A DNA stretch of 21,773 bases from Actinomycetota bacterium (GTDB taxonomy: Bacteria; Actinomycetota; Thermoleophilia; Solirubrobacterales; Solirubrobacteraceae): positions 1 to 21,773 of the forward strand of contig VAWY01000052.1 of assembly GCA_005888335.1 (NCBI GenBank), given 5' to 3'. The first letter of the stretch is position 1. Every line of letters starts with the position of its first letter. Of this stretch, positions 7,701 to 15,203 are shown piece after piece. The notes under the pieces were generated by a model. That model was not told the DNA's origin and ran no database searches. It saw only the letters and a list, made by a program, of their open reading frames with translations. Made by a program: the position numbers and the translations under genes.

Positions 7701-8014
7701 CCGAGCCGCGCGATCCGGCTGAGATCCGCCAGGACATCGAGACCACGCGCCATGAGCTCGGCGAGACGGTCGAGGCGCTCGCCCACAAGGCCGACGTCAA
7801 GGCGCAGGCCAAGGCGAAGGTCGACGAGGTCAAGGGACGCGTCGCCGACAAGCGAACCGAATCGCTCCACCGCGTCAGGGAGGCGACGCCCGCGTCGGCC
7901 GGCCACGCGGCCTTGGCGGTCTCCGTCAAGGCCCGCGAGCACCCCGTGCCGCTCGGCATCGCCGGCGCGGCGATCGCGGGCTTCGTCCTCGGGCGGCTGA
8001 GCGCGCGGCGCTAG
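7664..8014 (+). CDS. DUF3618 protein
   Basis: A 116-residue protein with the DUF3618 signature RDPAEIRQDIETTRHELGET, VEALAHKADVKAQAK near the N-terminus, a helical lysine-rich middle likely to form a coiled coil, and a single C-terminal membrane helix (LGIAGAAIAGFVLGRLSARR). It overlaps the upstream holin-like gene by 37 nt, so co-translation is likely. The pair probably acts at the cytoplasmic membrane; the role is unknown. Confidence 0.88.
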   Translation: MGQEPGASSAPVTEPRDPAEIRQDIETTRHELGETVEALAHKADVKAQAKAKVDEVKGRVADKRTESLHRVREATPASAGHAALAVSVKAREHPVPLGIAGAAIAGFVLGRLSARR

Positions 8015-8024
8015 GCGCACGCCA

Positions 8025-8138
8025 TGGCTGGAGTTCAACGCCGAGATCGAGCGGGGTCGCCAGATCGAGGCGGGCCGGCCCGCCGAGCGCGAGCCTTTCC
8101 TCGAGCCGCGGGACACGCGCAAGCTCGACAAGGGCTAG
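8025..8138 (+). pseudogene. Small degenerate coding remnant downstream of DUF3618
   Basis: One frame reads WLEFNAEIERGRQIEAGRPA, EREPFLEPRDTRKLDKG, stop. It has protein-like composition and codon use, but there is no ATG, GTG or TTG in frame before the preceding in-frame TGA. An ATG at 8024 is one frame away. It is probably the remnant, or a frameshifted copy, of a small third gene of the operon. No family was recognised. Confidence 0.35.
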
Positions 8139-8196
8139 GAGCACGACGCTCCGTCGCGTGTCCGAGCCGCTGCGCCCGCCGCGCCGCTCTCTGCTT

Positions 8197-8247
8197 GCGT
8201 CAAGAAGCGCATGACAGTCGTGCGGTTCTCGACGCATGCGTCGAGAA
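8197..8247. terminator. Competing hairpins at the 3' end of the tethered ECF-partner gene
   Basis: Three related arms occur in order: 8197-8215, 8217-8235 and 8237-8247. The middle arm pairs with the first (16 of 19 positions). Its last 10 bases, with the following base, also form a perfect 22-base palindrome TTCTCGACGCA/TGCGTCGAGAA at 8226-8247. The element lies just past the stop (8253) of the minus-strand gene and probably acts as its terminator or RNA-stabilising structure. No T-tract is present. Confidence 0.5.
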
Positions 8248-8252
8248 GGGAG

Positions 8253-9485
8253 TCAGCCGACCTCGACGGTTGCCGTACCGACGAGCGGATCGTGGTCGGG
8301 CAACCCGCTGAACGGCAGCTGGTCGGGTTGGCCGCGCTGCTGGTGCAAGACGACGCTGACGTGGATCGCGCCACGGCACTGCGACGGGATCGAGAGGGTG
8401 TCGTGGACGACTTCGCCGGAGGCGATGTCGCGGGCGACGGGGCCGCCGCTCGCGCTGAAGCCGCAGACGCGGATGTGCTCCGGGCGCGCGGTCACGATGT
8501 AGTACGAGTGGGCGTCTGCCGCGACGCGGGCGCGGAAGCTGATGCGCAGGCGGGTGCCCGCGACGGTGACATGCACGGGCGCGGCCAGCTGGGCTGACGT
8601 AAGCCGCCGCGCGCGCGGGGCGATGTAGCCGATCAGGGGGCAGGGCTTGGCGCCACCGAGTGCGCGAGGGGAGCGGATGCGGCAGACACGGCCGTCGCGG
8701 TACTGGACGCTCTTCAGCCCGCTTGCCGGGCTCGTGCCGGGGGCGAAGTCGCCGCGCGCCGGATGCCGGGCGCTCGGGCGCAGGACAACGAGGTAGGCGC
8801 CGTCAGGCCCGGAGGTGCGGGCGGTGACGGTGTGCCCGCGGTCGTCGTCGTAGATGACGCTGCGGGCGTGCGGTCCGAGCAGGCCGTAGTAGATGATGCG
8901 CTCGTCCTGGGCTGGGCAGATCGGATGGCTCGGGGTCCTCGGCACCGGGCGCGCGGCGCAGCCGGCGGGCAGGGCGCTCGCCGGCATTCCCTGGTAGGAG
9001 ACCGCGAGGAAGACGTGGCCGGCGCCGTCACTCTGCCGGCACTCGGCCTGGCTGAGCACCGTGGTCGGGATCTCGTGAAAGCGACCGTCGGCGGAGAACG
9101 CGCCGTCTTGGCCGAGCACCCCGAGCCGGCCGCCGACGAGGCGCCCGATCTGCGCACAACCCATCCCGCGGGTCGTCCGCACGGTGCGCATCCCCCACGG
9201 CGCGCCACCGGACGGATCAGGTACGCGCAGGTCCAGAAGGTGGGCGCTGCCGGCGAGCGGCGTGCCGACGCCGGTGGTCGGGGTGAACCTCACGCCCGGC
9301 GGGTTGCTGACGGGCTCGCCGGTCAGCACGCCGGTGGCGGCCAGGGCGACGGCGGCGGCGAGAATCGCCAGCGCCACGGCAAGGACCAGCACGCGGCGCG
9401 GCCGCGCGCGCCTGCTCGTCGGGGTCGACGCGACCCGCTCGAACTCCTCACCGAGCTCGTCGAGTGCCTTCAACCGCTCTGCCAT
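8253..9485 (-). CDS. Membrane-tethered extracytoplasmic protein, ECF sigma partner
   Basis: A 410-residue protein with a short cytoplasmic N-terminus (about 30 residues, LKALDELGEEFERV, basic), one membrane helix at about residues 31-54 and a large external domain. The external part has many cysteines and tryptophan/glycine-rich segments (MGCAQIGRLVGGRLGVLG, YYGLLGPHARSVIYDDDRG, VCGFSASGGPV). Its start overlaps the end of the ECF sigma gene by 16 nt, the usual arrangement for an anti-sigma factor. The cytoplasmic part is shorter than a ZAS/anti-sigma domain and lacks a visible HxxxCxxC motif, so the anti-sigma role is inferred from context. Alternatively it may be a sensor or structural protein controlled by the sigma factor. 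Confidence 0.75.
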   Translation of the reverse strand: MAERLKALDELGEEFERVASTPTSRRARPRRVLVLAVALAILAAAVALAATGVLTGEPVSNPPGVRFTPTTGVGTPLAGSAHLLDLRVPDPSGGAPWGMRTVRTTRGMGCAQIGRLVGGRLGVLGQDGAFSADGRFHEIPTTVLSQAECRQSDGAGHVFLAVSYQGMPASALPAGCAARPVPRTPSHPICPAQDERIIYYGLLGPHARSVIYDDDRGHTVTARTSGPDGAYLVVLRPSARHPARGDFAPGTSPASGLKSVQYRDGRVCRIRSPRALGGAKPCPLIGYIAPRARRLTSAQLAAPVHVTVAGTRLRISFRARVAADAHSYYIVTARPEHIRVCGFSASGGPVARDIASGEVVHDTLSIPSQCRGAIHVSVVLHQQRGQPDQLPFSGLPDHDPLVGTATVEVG

Positions 9486-10003
9486 AGCTCCTCACCCGGT
9501 ATCTCCAGCGCCTGGGCCAGCGCTCGCAGGCCGCGCGAGACGCGAGCGCGAGCGGTGGCCTCGCTGATCCCGAGCGACCGCGCGACCTCGTCGTACGGCC
9601 GCTCCTCGACGACGCGCAGCTGCAGCGCCTCACGCTGGTCGACGTTCAGCCGCTGCAGCTCGACGGCCAGCGTCGCCCGCAGCGCCTCGAGCCCGGCACG
9701 GCGTTCGATCTCCTCGATCTGGCCGCCGTCGAGCACCGGCACGTGAACCCCGAGCCGGTCGACCGCCCGCCGGTCGAGCTCGCCGCGCCGGAAGTAGCGG
9801 GCGATCTGCCGTCGCGCGATCGTCAGCAGCCAGGCCCGCGCCTCCGGCTCGGTGCTCCCGCGAAACGACCGCCGCCCGCGGAACGCCTGGGCGAAGGTTT
9901 CCGCCGTGAGGTCGAGCGCGGCCTCCGCGTCCAGAACCCGCCGGGCGCAGAACATCAGCACCATCTCCGCCTCGCGCCTGTACAGCTCGACGAAATCGTC
10001 CAT
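9470..10003 (-). CDS. ECF-type RNA polymerase sigma factor
   Basis: A 177-residue sigma-70 family protein. Region 2 reads FVELYRREAEMVLMFCARRV, DAEAALDLTAETFAQAFRG, and region 2.3-2.4 reads RAWLLTIARRQIARYFRRG. Region 4 is LNVDQREALQLRVVEERPYD, EVARSLGISEATARARVSRG, a helix-turn-helix for the -35 element. Length is standard for ECF sigmas. It is translationally coupled to the downstream membrane-tethered gene. An anti-sigma/sigma pair responding to an envelope or extracytoplasmic condition is the likely reading; the target promoters are not identifiable here. Confidence 0.92.
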   Translation of the reverse strand: MDDFVELYRREAEMVLMFCARRVLDAEAALDLTAETFAQAFRGRRSFRGSTEPEARAWLLTIARRQIARYFRRGELDRRAVDRLGVHVPVLDGGQIEEIERRAGLEALRATLAVELQRLNVDQREALQLRVVEERPYDEVARSLGISEATARARVSRGLRALAQALEIPGEELWQSG

Positions 10004-10071
10004 CGCTCAACAGAGAGTGGCGATCACGCCACGACTTGTGACGACGCGTCCGGCGAGCCACCACCTGCGCG

Positions 10072-10090
10072 GGGCGGGAGACACCCGCCC
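10072..10090. terminator. GC-rich hairpin between sigma gene and small hypothetical gene
   Basis: GGGCGGG (10072-10078) and CCCGCCC (10084-10090) flank a 5-nt loop. It lies in the 127-nt gap between the ECF start (10003) and the 77-residue gene stop (10131), both on the minus strand. Confidence 0.35.
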
Positions 10091-10100
10091 GACACCGTCT

Positions 10101-10120
10101 GGGAAACCCCTTTTGGGGCC
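10101..10120 (-). terminator. Possible terminator after the 77-residue gene
   Basis: On the minus strand CCCC-AAAA-GGGG is followed by TTTCCC, a short hairpin with a weak T-run, 10 nt after the stop at 10131. The stem is only 4 bp (6 with flanking G/C). Confidence 0.35.
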
Positions 10121-10130
10121 CGACGGGTTG

Positions 10131-10364
10131 CTAGCCGTAGGGCGGGATGTTTTGGAAGATCGCCGGGCGCGGGTCCGAAGGTTCTGCAGGCTCCGGTTTG
10201 CTCTCGACATGCGCGCCGGTCGGCCTGGTGCGGCGAAGGCCTCCGCCGACCAGACGCACGACGCGCCAGTCGTCGTCCGGGGTGCGTTGAGCGGCCCACA
10301 CGCCGGAAGCTTCGGGTTCGGCGTTACGACGGACCGCCTCGGCTTGTGCCTCCGCGCGCGTCAT
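10131..10364 (-). CDS. Small hypothetical protein (77 residues)
   Basis: The frame starts MTRAEAQAEAVRRNAEPEAS and contains GVWAAQRTPDDDWRVVRLV and a C-terminal KPEPAEPSDPRPAIFQNIPP. A helix rich in Ala, Glu and Arg, then W-x-A..DD-x-WxVV strands and a proline-rich tail, recall a small family I associate with Solirubrobacterales, but I cannot name a domain. A GGAG ribosome-binding sequence is suitably placed before the ATG. It lies 41 nt downstream of the membrane protein gene on the same strand, so it may share its transcript. Confidence 0.65.
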   Translation of the reverse strand: MTRAEAQAEAVRRNAEPEASGVWAAQRTPDDDWRVVRLVGGGLRRTRPTGAHVESKPEPAEPSDPRPAIFQNIPPYG

Positions 10365-10405
10365 CGCGCTCCAGCCTATGTCGCTGCCGCGGCAATGGCA
10401 ATCGT

Positions 10406-10801
10406 TCACCGGGCCGTCGGGGACGCGCCGCGATCCGGTCGTCGTGCCACGACCGCGCTCGTAACTGCGCCGACGAGCGCCACCACGGCCGGGACGAAAT
10501 AGATCGCCGGGTGGGTGCCACCGCACGCGCTGCGTTGTCCGGGCAGCGGGGGATCGGACAACGTCTCCCCTGGCCTGCATGGGTGATATGGCAGCGAGGC
10601 GATGCCGAAGACGACGAAGCCGGCGGCGGCGCCGATCAAAACGAGGGCCACATCGCTCTCACTCACCCCGTCAAGCCACAGCGCTGCGAGAAGCAGCCCG
10701 GCGATCAGGAGGAGCGGGAGGCCGATCGTCATGATGCCCAACAGGCCTACCGCCGTCAGAGCCCCGGCGATCATCAACCCTGTGGCCCGCAGAGGTCGCA
10801 T
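10406..10801 (-). CDS. Hypothetical membrane protein (131 residues)
   Basis: Begins MRPLRATGLMIAGALTAVGL and has about four hydrophobic segments: residues 7-24, 24-42, 48-66 and 100-118. A hydrophilic external loop (YHPCRPGETLSDPPLPGQ, then RSACGGTHP) carries two cysteines. The tail is arginine-rich and probably cytoplasmic. No family was recognised. The frame continues upstream into the SnoaL-like relic without a stop, so a fusion protein starting further upstream cannot be fully excluded. The composition change at this Met and the hydrophobic onset favour a separate gene. Confidence 0.55.
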   Translation of the reverse strand: MRPLRATGLMIAGALTAVGLLGIMTIGLPLLLIAGLLLAALWLDGVSESDVALVLIGAAAGFVVFGIASLPYHPCRPGETLSDPPLPGQRSACGGTHPAIYFVPAVVALVGAVTSAVVARRPDRGASPTAR

Positions 10802-10813
10802 CGATTCTGCGCG

Positions 10814-11086
10814 TAGTGCAGTCCCTCTGGCCTGATGAGTCAAGCCGTCTGGGGATGCCACGACTGCTGCGTCAGCGTGGATGGAGCGGATGCGGATGGG
10901 TCGGAACGGCTCCCCGGCGGCGAATCGAGCAGCGAAGGGAGCGAGGACCTCGTCGACGAACTGCTGGCTGTTCGCGTACTGCTTCGAGGCAACGGAGTGC
11001 CCTTCAATGCGCCAGACCATGTCGGGGGCGAAGACGTCGGTGATCCGACCGCGGCCGCGTCGAGCGCTGCCTCGCACGCCAGGGCT
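10814..11086 (-). pseudogene. Truncated SnoaL-like gene relic
   Basis: ITDVFAPDMVWRIEGHSVAS, then SQQFVDEVLAPFAARFAAGE, PFRPIRIRSIHADAAVVAS is the first half of a SnoaL-like domain (APDxVWRIxG...FLxEVLAPLxARF). The N-terminal helix is found only in another frame (EAALDAAAVGS), which implies a frameshift near 11045. The second half, which should supply the last three strands, is missing and the frame runs into the membrane-protein gene. This is a fourth SnoaL-type sequence in the window, here broken. Confidence 0.55.
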
Positions 11087-11105
11087 CACGGGTGTGGCGT
11101 CGCCA

Positions 11106-11648
11106 ATGCCGAGCGACGACGATCGCGAAGAGGCCGCCGCACGCGATCTCGACGACTCAGCGCATTGGCTGCGCTGCGGCCAGCGTGAGTTAGGCGAGCA
11201 CGGTACGAGCCGACACTCGGCGAGCGCGTTCAGCTCACTGCGCCGATCGGCCCCTACTCTCCCTCAGCCTGTGGGGGCACCGGAGAGACCGCAAGCAGGA
11301 GTGAGGGGACGCGCTGCCACGCGGCGCTGGAGAACCCGGTTGGGCTCCGCTGCCCCGGTCGTCGCGTTCGGCGTCCTCGTCGCGACGGCGCTCTCGCAGG
11401 CCCTGGCCTGGCGCGGGCCGTCCGTGGTCCTCGGCGTGCTTTCCACCGTGGCGTTCGCCGCGGCCCTGGCCACGCTTCTGGCCTTGGTGCTCGTCGCCGA
11501 TCGGCGAGCGGCTGTGGTCGGCGCCCTCGGCATCGACCCTCGCTGGCAGCGCTGGTGGCCGGAGTTCGAGGACGCGTTCTGGGCGCACGTCGACGCGCAG
11601 AGGGAGGCAAGCGACTGGTGGGAACGCGGGGGACCCGAGGGGATCTGA
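11106..11648 (+). CDS. Hypothetical two-helix membrane protein
   Basis: A 180-residue protein if started at the ATG of MPSDDDREEAAARDLDDSAH. Two hydrophobic segments (SAAPVVAFGVLVATALSQAL and VVLGVLSTVAFAAALATLLA) lie at about residues 79-98 and 105-125. They are followed by a conserved-looking aromatic C-terminus (WQRWWPEFEDAFWAHVDAQ, DWWERGG). The first 70 residues are weak, so the true start may be a GTG near 11303. It converges on the subtilase gene with a 25-nt gap. No family was recognised. Confidence 0.55.
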   Translation: MPSDDDREEAAARDLDDSAHWLRCGQRELGEHGTSRHSASAFSSLRRSAPTLPQPVGAPERPQAGVRGRAATRRWRTRLGSAAPVVAFGVLVATALSQALAWRGPSVVLGVLSTVAFAAALATLLALVLVADRRAAVVGALGIDPRWQRWWPEFEDAFWAHVDAQREASDWWERGGPEGI

Positions 11649-11673
11649 GCTCGGCCAGGGGCGCCGGGGCGTC

Positions 11674-13440
11674 TCACCTGCGTGCGATGTCGACGCGCCG
11701 GCTGAGCCGGGTTCGCGGGTTGCCGGCAGCGTCGCGAGCGACGGCGCGGACACGGACGGCCGGCACAGCACCACGCAGCCGCCGCCGGCCGACCACCGTC
11801 GGCGTCACGGTGACCGTGGTCGATCGGGCGGCGGCGAGGCGGGTCGCTCCGTGCCCGAGCGTCGCGCCCGGGCCGCTGTCGTCGGCGACGACCTCGAGGC
11901 GGACGGTGCAGGCCTCGGAGCAGCGGACGTTGACGCCCAGGCCGCGACGCAGCACGGCGTCGAGCGCCCGACGGCGCGGGACGCCGAGCGCCAGGCCGGG
12001 CGGGATGCGATCGACCGAGCGGGACGGCGCCGTCGGGGCGATCGGCTCCGTCGTGTCCTCCGGCCCCTCGTCCGGCTCGTCGGCCGGTGGCTCGCCGGCG
12101 TCCGTTCCGCCCGCGGGCGGCGCGAGGAGCGGGGCCGCCGTCGCAAGAAGGCGGCCGGCGTTCAGGCGTCCGGCGCCAGCCACGAGTCCCTGGAGGGCGG
12201 GCAGGTGGTCGGCCGTGCTCCTCAACAGCGCCGCCACCTGTCCCGCCGTCAGGCTCGGAGCGGCGTTGAAGGCGAGGGCGGCGGCGGCGGCGACGTGCGG
12301 CGTGGCCATGGACGTGCCGCTCAGCAGGACGTGCCGTCCGCCCGGCCACGTGCTCGCGACATCGACGCCCGGGGCGGCGAGGTCGACCGCCGTCGCGCCT
12401 CGATTGGAGAAGTCCGCGAGGCGGTCGTTGCGGTCGGTGGCCGCGACGCAGACGACGTTGGGCAGGTCGTAGGCGCAGGGATACGTCGGCCGGCTGTCGA
12501 CGTCCGCGGCGTCGTTGCCGGCGGCGACGACGAAGAGCGTGTTCGACGCGCCGGCGAGCACGTCGTGCTCGGCGCGAGAGGACCCGGGGCCGCCCAGCGA
12601 GGCGTTGACGACCCGCGCCCCGACCCGAGCGGCGTAGCGGTACGCGGCGAGCAGGTTCGACGCGGTCCCCGTGCCGTCCGCGCCAAGCGCGCGGACCGCG
12701 ATGATCGCCGCGTTCCAGGCCATCCCGGTGACCCCGTAACCGTCGTTCCCACGCGCGCCGATCGTCCCGGCGACGTGCGTGCCGTGACCGTGCTCGTCCA
12801 GCGGTTGGGCGTCGCCGCCCACGAAGTCCCAGCCGTAGACGTCGTCGACGAACCCGTCGCCGTCGTCGTCGCGGCCGTTGCCGCTGACCTCGAATCGATT
12901 GCGCCAGAGGTTCGGCGCCAGGTCGGGATGGCTCAGGTCGACCCCCGTATCGACGACCGCGACCGGGACGGTGTCGGCGTCGGCCGTGACCTCCCAGGCG
13001 TCCGAGGCGTCGACGTCGGCGTCCACGGCGCCCCCTCTGCCTGCGACCGTCTGGCCGGTGCTCTCGAGCGCCCACTGAAAGTCGAAGAGCGGATCGTCCG
13101 GCCGGACGAAGGCCTGGCGCGGCACGTCGGGCTCGGCGTAGAGGACGTCGGGTGAGCGCTCGAGCGCATCGATCGCCTCCCGAACCGTGCTCCCCGGTTG
13201 AGGATCGACGACCTCCAGCCCGCGCACTGGCAGGCCGCTCTCGCGCTCGACGTCGGCCGCCCGGCGTGCGTCCGCGCGCTCCTGCGCGTCCGCGTCGGAC
13301 CTGAAGCGCACGATCACCTCCTCGGCCTGCTTGACCGGCGCGATGCCGGGGCCGCCCGGAGGCGACGCCGGGGCTGCCGCCGGGAGCACCATGGCGGCCC
13401 CGGCGAGCGTCAGGCCGATGAGCGTGAGGCGCCGCGTCAT
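11674..13440 (-). CDS. Secreted subtilisin-like serine protease (S8)
   Basis: A 588-residue preproenzyme. Residues 1-25 form a signal peptide (LIGLTLAGAAMVLPAAAPAS). Residues 40-110 form an I9-like propeptide (VIVRFRSDADAQERADARR ... VLYAEPD). The catalytic domain carries Asp164 (VAVVDTGVD), His219 (HGHGTHVAGTIG), the oxyanion Asn309 (AAGNDA) and Ser377 (SGTSMATPHVA). A GNGRDDDGDGFVDDVYGWDF insert, typical of these secreted proteases, may bind calcium. After an acidic proline-rich linker (about 440-475) a C-terminal beta-type domain follows, ending with RDAAGNPRTRLSRRVD. The ATG lies one base after the stop of the RTX-type gene, so it is translationally coupled and forms the last gene of a three-gene operon. 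Confidence 0.93.
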   Translation of the reverse strand: MTRRLTLIGLTLAGAAMVLPAAAPASPPGGPGIAPVKQAEEVIVRFRSDADAQERADARRAADVERESGLPVRGLEVVDPQPGSTVREAIDALERSPDVLYAEPDVPRQAFVRPDDPLFDFQWALESTGQTVAGRGGAVDADVDASDAWEVTADADTVPVAVVDTGVDLSHPDLAPNLWRNRFEVSGNGRDDDGDGFVDDVYGWDFVGGDAQPLDEHGHGTHVAGTIGARGNDGYGVTGMAWNAAIIAVRALGADGTGTASNLLAAYRYAARVGARVVNASLGGPGSSRAEHDVLAGASNTLFVVAAGNDAADVDSRPTYPCAYDLPNVVCVAATDRNDRLADFSNRGATAVDLAAPGVDVASTWPGGRHVLLSGTSMATPHVAAAAALAFNAAPSLTAGQVAALLRSTADHLPALQGLVAGAGRLNAGRLLATAAPLLAPPAGGTDAGEPPADEPDEGPEDTTEPIAPTAPSRSVDRIPPGLALGVPRRRALDAVLRRGLGVNVRCSEACTVRLEVVADDSGPGATLGHGATRLAAARSTTVTVTPTVVGRRRLRGAVPAVRVRAVARDAAGNPRTRLSRRVDIARR

Positions 13441-13441
13441 C

Positions 13442-14127
13442 TCATCGCTTGCGCTTGACCTCGCATCCGGTGACGTGGTCGCGGCTGTCCTTGATCACCG
13501 TGTCTCGCCCGGGGCCGCAGTCGACGGTGTCCGCGCCGCCGCCCCGCGCGACGATGAAGTCGGCGCCCGGCCCGCCGCGCACGCGGTCCGCGCCGAAGCC
13601 GCCGTTGAGCCGGTCGCGTCCGTCGCCGCCGTCGAGGGCGTCGGTCCCGCGGCCGCCTTCGACCTCGTCGTCGCCGGGACCGCCCTCGATGGCGTCGTTG
13701 CCGACGCGGCCGAAGACGCGGTCGTTGCCGTCGCCCCCGAAGAGGCGGTCGTCGCCGGCGCCGCCCTCGAGATCGTCGTCGCCGGCCTCGCCGCGGCACG
13801 TGTCCGCGCCCTGGCTGCCCTGCACAGCCTCCGGCTGCGGCGTGCCGCCCTGCTCGCACGACCGCTGCGGGATCGTCTCTTCGCGGATGACCCGCTCGCA
13901 GTCGCTCGTGCGGCGCTGTTCGCCGACCGAGGTGATGTAGGCGACGTCGAACCCGGGACCGCAGAGGAAGCGATCGTTGCCGGGGCCGCCGTACAGGGTG
14001 TCGTTGCCGGGCCCGCCGTCGATGAGGTCGTTGCCACGCCGAAGCCACCGCGCCGCTCGTCGGCTGTCGCGGGGCCGATCGCGCCGAGCATCACCGCGAC
14101 GGCGACGGCAAGCGCGCTGCGTCTCAT
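13442..14127 (-). pseudogene. RTX-type calcium-binding repeat protein with frameshift
   Basis: The ATG at 14127 overlaps the GAF gene stop and has AGGAGGGA before it. The first 28 residues are a signal peptide (ALAVAVAVMLGAIGPATA). Around 14035-14045 the frame must shift by one base: the other frame then reads GNDLIDGGPGNDTLYGGPGN and, further on, many GGxGxDxx nonapeptides (DDRLFGGDGNDRVFG, DRLNGGFGADRVRGG) to a stop at 13442. RTX nonapeptides bind Ca2+ once exported. One missing G would restore a normal secreted protein of about 228 residues. It is therefore a recent frameshift, a sequencing error or recoding. It sits between a membrane GAF protein and a subtilase. Confidence 0.75.
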
Positions 14128-14696
14128 CGGAGTCCCTCCTCGGGATTCGTGGCGACCACCGGCCGCGCCAGCTCGAGCTCGGGAAGCGCGGCGAGGCCGT
14201 CGGCGAGCTCGCGGAGCACCCGGCGCTCGGCGTAGGTCAGGCTCGGTCGTGCACGCAGCGAGCTGACGACCAGTGCGCCGCGTGCTTGTCCGGGCCCGAC
14301 GACCGGCGTGGCGGCGACGAGGACGCTGCGGTGCTCGAACACGGCGGGCGGCTGCTGCGCCGACTCGACGGTCGCGCCCGCTCGCAGCGCCCGCGCCGCG
14401 GCGTGCTGCTGGGCGCCGGGCGATGCACTCGCAAAGCCGTCGCCCGCGAGCCACTCGAGCTCGTCCGCGGGGCCGGCGCGATAGAGCGATGCGCCATCGA
14501 CGTCGAGCAGGACCAGCGCCGCCGCGACGGCCTCGTGCGGCGTTGGCACCCGCGGCGCATCGCTGGCCGCCCGGTGCGCTTTGAGCATCGCGGCATCGAC
14601 GGCGGCCGCCGCGCGGCAGAGCGCACCGGCCACCGCCATCGCGGCCGTCCAGACCAGCACCCCCGCGCCGACCCAGGTCGCCGCGCTAGCCGACAC
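14124..14696 (-). CDS. Membrane-anchored GAF-domain protein
   Basis: A 190-residue protein starting with GTG. A single hydrophobic segment near residues 7-30 (WVGAGVLVWTAAMAVAGALC) anchors a cytoplasmic GAF-like domain: EAVAAALVLLDVDGASLYRA, SVLVAATPVVGPGQARGALV, and a final helix LTYAERRVLRELADGLAALP. GAF domains bind small molecules, but no output domain is present. The stop overlaps the RTX start (ATGA), and the GTG start lies within the end of the 39-codon CAP relic. The relic, with its leader element, may therefore feed translation into this operon. Confidence 0.75.
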   Translation of the reverse strand: MSASAATWVGAGVLVWTAAMAVAGALCRAAAAVDAAMLKAHRAASDAPRVPTPHEAVAAALVLLDVDGASLYRAGPADELEWLAGDGFASASPGAQQHAAARALRAGATVESAQQPPAVFEHRSVLVAATPVVGPGQARGALVVSSLRARPSLTYAERRVLRELADGLAALPELELARPVVATNPEEGLR

Positions 14697-14805
14697 GCCC
14701 CAGCTCCGCGGCGACGGTGACGCCGCCCTCGTCGTGCCGCACGGGATTGCCCGCGGCCGCGACCGCCAGCGACGCGCAGCAGAGCTTCAGGGTGGATGCG
14801 TGCAG
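14686..14805 (-). pseudogene. Internally deleted CAP-domain paralogue
   Basis: Thirty-nine codons in frame. The first 19 (LHASTLKLCCASLAVAAA) correspond to the signal peptide of the CAP protein at 20417-20971 (MHALWRTGV...). The last 20 (GNPVRHDEGGVTVAAELGRV G) are almost identical to its C-terminus (GNPVRHDYDGVTVAVELGRV G). About 145 middle codons, all the CAP catalytic-cleft residues, are deleted in frame. The expected ATG is CTG, two nt after the leader helix as in intact copies. The stop lies inside the start region of the GAF gene (11 nt overlap). It may be a dead gene or may survive as a leader ORF coupling to the GAF operon. Confidence 0.75.
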
Positions 14806-14874
14806 CAGTGATCGGGGCCGGCCGTCTCCCGCAACCGGCGGTCGCTCGATCACCCACGCTTCGCACCCCGTGGG
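14806..14874 (-). promoter_or_regulatory. Structured leader element E
   Basis: Minus-strand hairpin 1: CCCACG / loop GGGTGCGAAG / CGTGGG. Hairpin 2: CCGGTTG / loop CGGGAGA / CGGCCGG (two G:U pairs). Closing helix: GTGATCG (14853-14847) with CGATCAC (14814-14808), a perfect 7-bp match, two nt before the CTG that replaces the start codon. Same architecture as the other five copies; the A:T and T:A substitutions relative to copy D are compensatory. Confidence 0.75.
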
Positions 14875-14910
14875 CCTGTCTGGTGGCGATGGTTTCCGGC
14901 GCGGGGCGTT

Positions 14911-15156
14911 CGCAAACGCAACACACCCGGTGTGGGCGTCGTCGCCCAGCCCGAGGCGGGTGGTGAGCGCCGCTCCGTCGCCGGCGGCGAACAGCGACCA
15001 CGGCGTCGTCTGACCCAGCGCGCCGTTGACGCTCTGCTTCTCGTAGAGCGTCAACGACGCGCCGCCGGCGGTGCCGGTGACGGTCGCCAGGTCGAGGAGC
15101 GTCAGGCCGCCCGCGGACGCGTTCGTCACGTACACGCGCACACGCAGGTCGCTCGA
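14911..15156 (-). pseudogene. Fragment of an unidentified secreted-type protein
   Basis: About 82 codons read like real protein (DLRVRVYVTNASAGGLTLLD, GGASLTLYEKQSVNGALGQT, PWSLFAAGDGAALTTRLGLG, HTGCVAFA). They are beta-rich and glycine/threonine-rich with no start codon near and no natural end, because the frame runs straight into leader element E. No domain was recognised. It seems to be the 3' part of an extracellular protein gene truncated at its N-terminus. Confidence 0.4.
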
Positions 15157-15203
15157 CGGCCGTCGTTTTGCATCTGCGAGAATCAGGAACAAGGTCCTTT
15201 GAA

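Noticed and set aside
7272..8014. A prophage, suggested by the holin-type protein
   Set aside because: The holin-like plus DUF3618 pair is a common chromosomal arrangement in actinobacteria, and there are no other phage genes.
11851..13155. Long open frame on the plus strand opposite the subtilase
   Set aside because: It is the mirror of a high-GC gene with clear catalytic motifs on the minus strand; the plus product has no recognisable domain.
13442..13825. A separate 127-residue RTX gene starting at the internal ATG
   Set aside because: Repeat-like codons continue upstream of that ATG in the same frame (GNDLIDGGPGNDTLYGG), and a signal peptide with a good ribosome site lies just before in the neighbouring frame.
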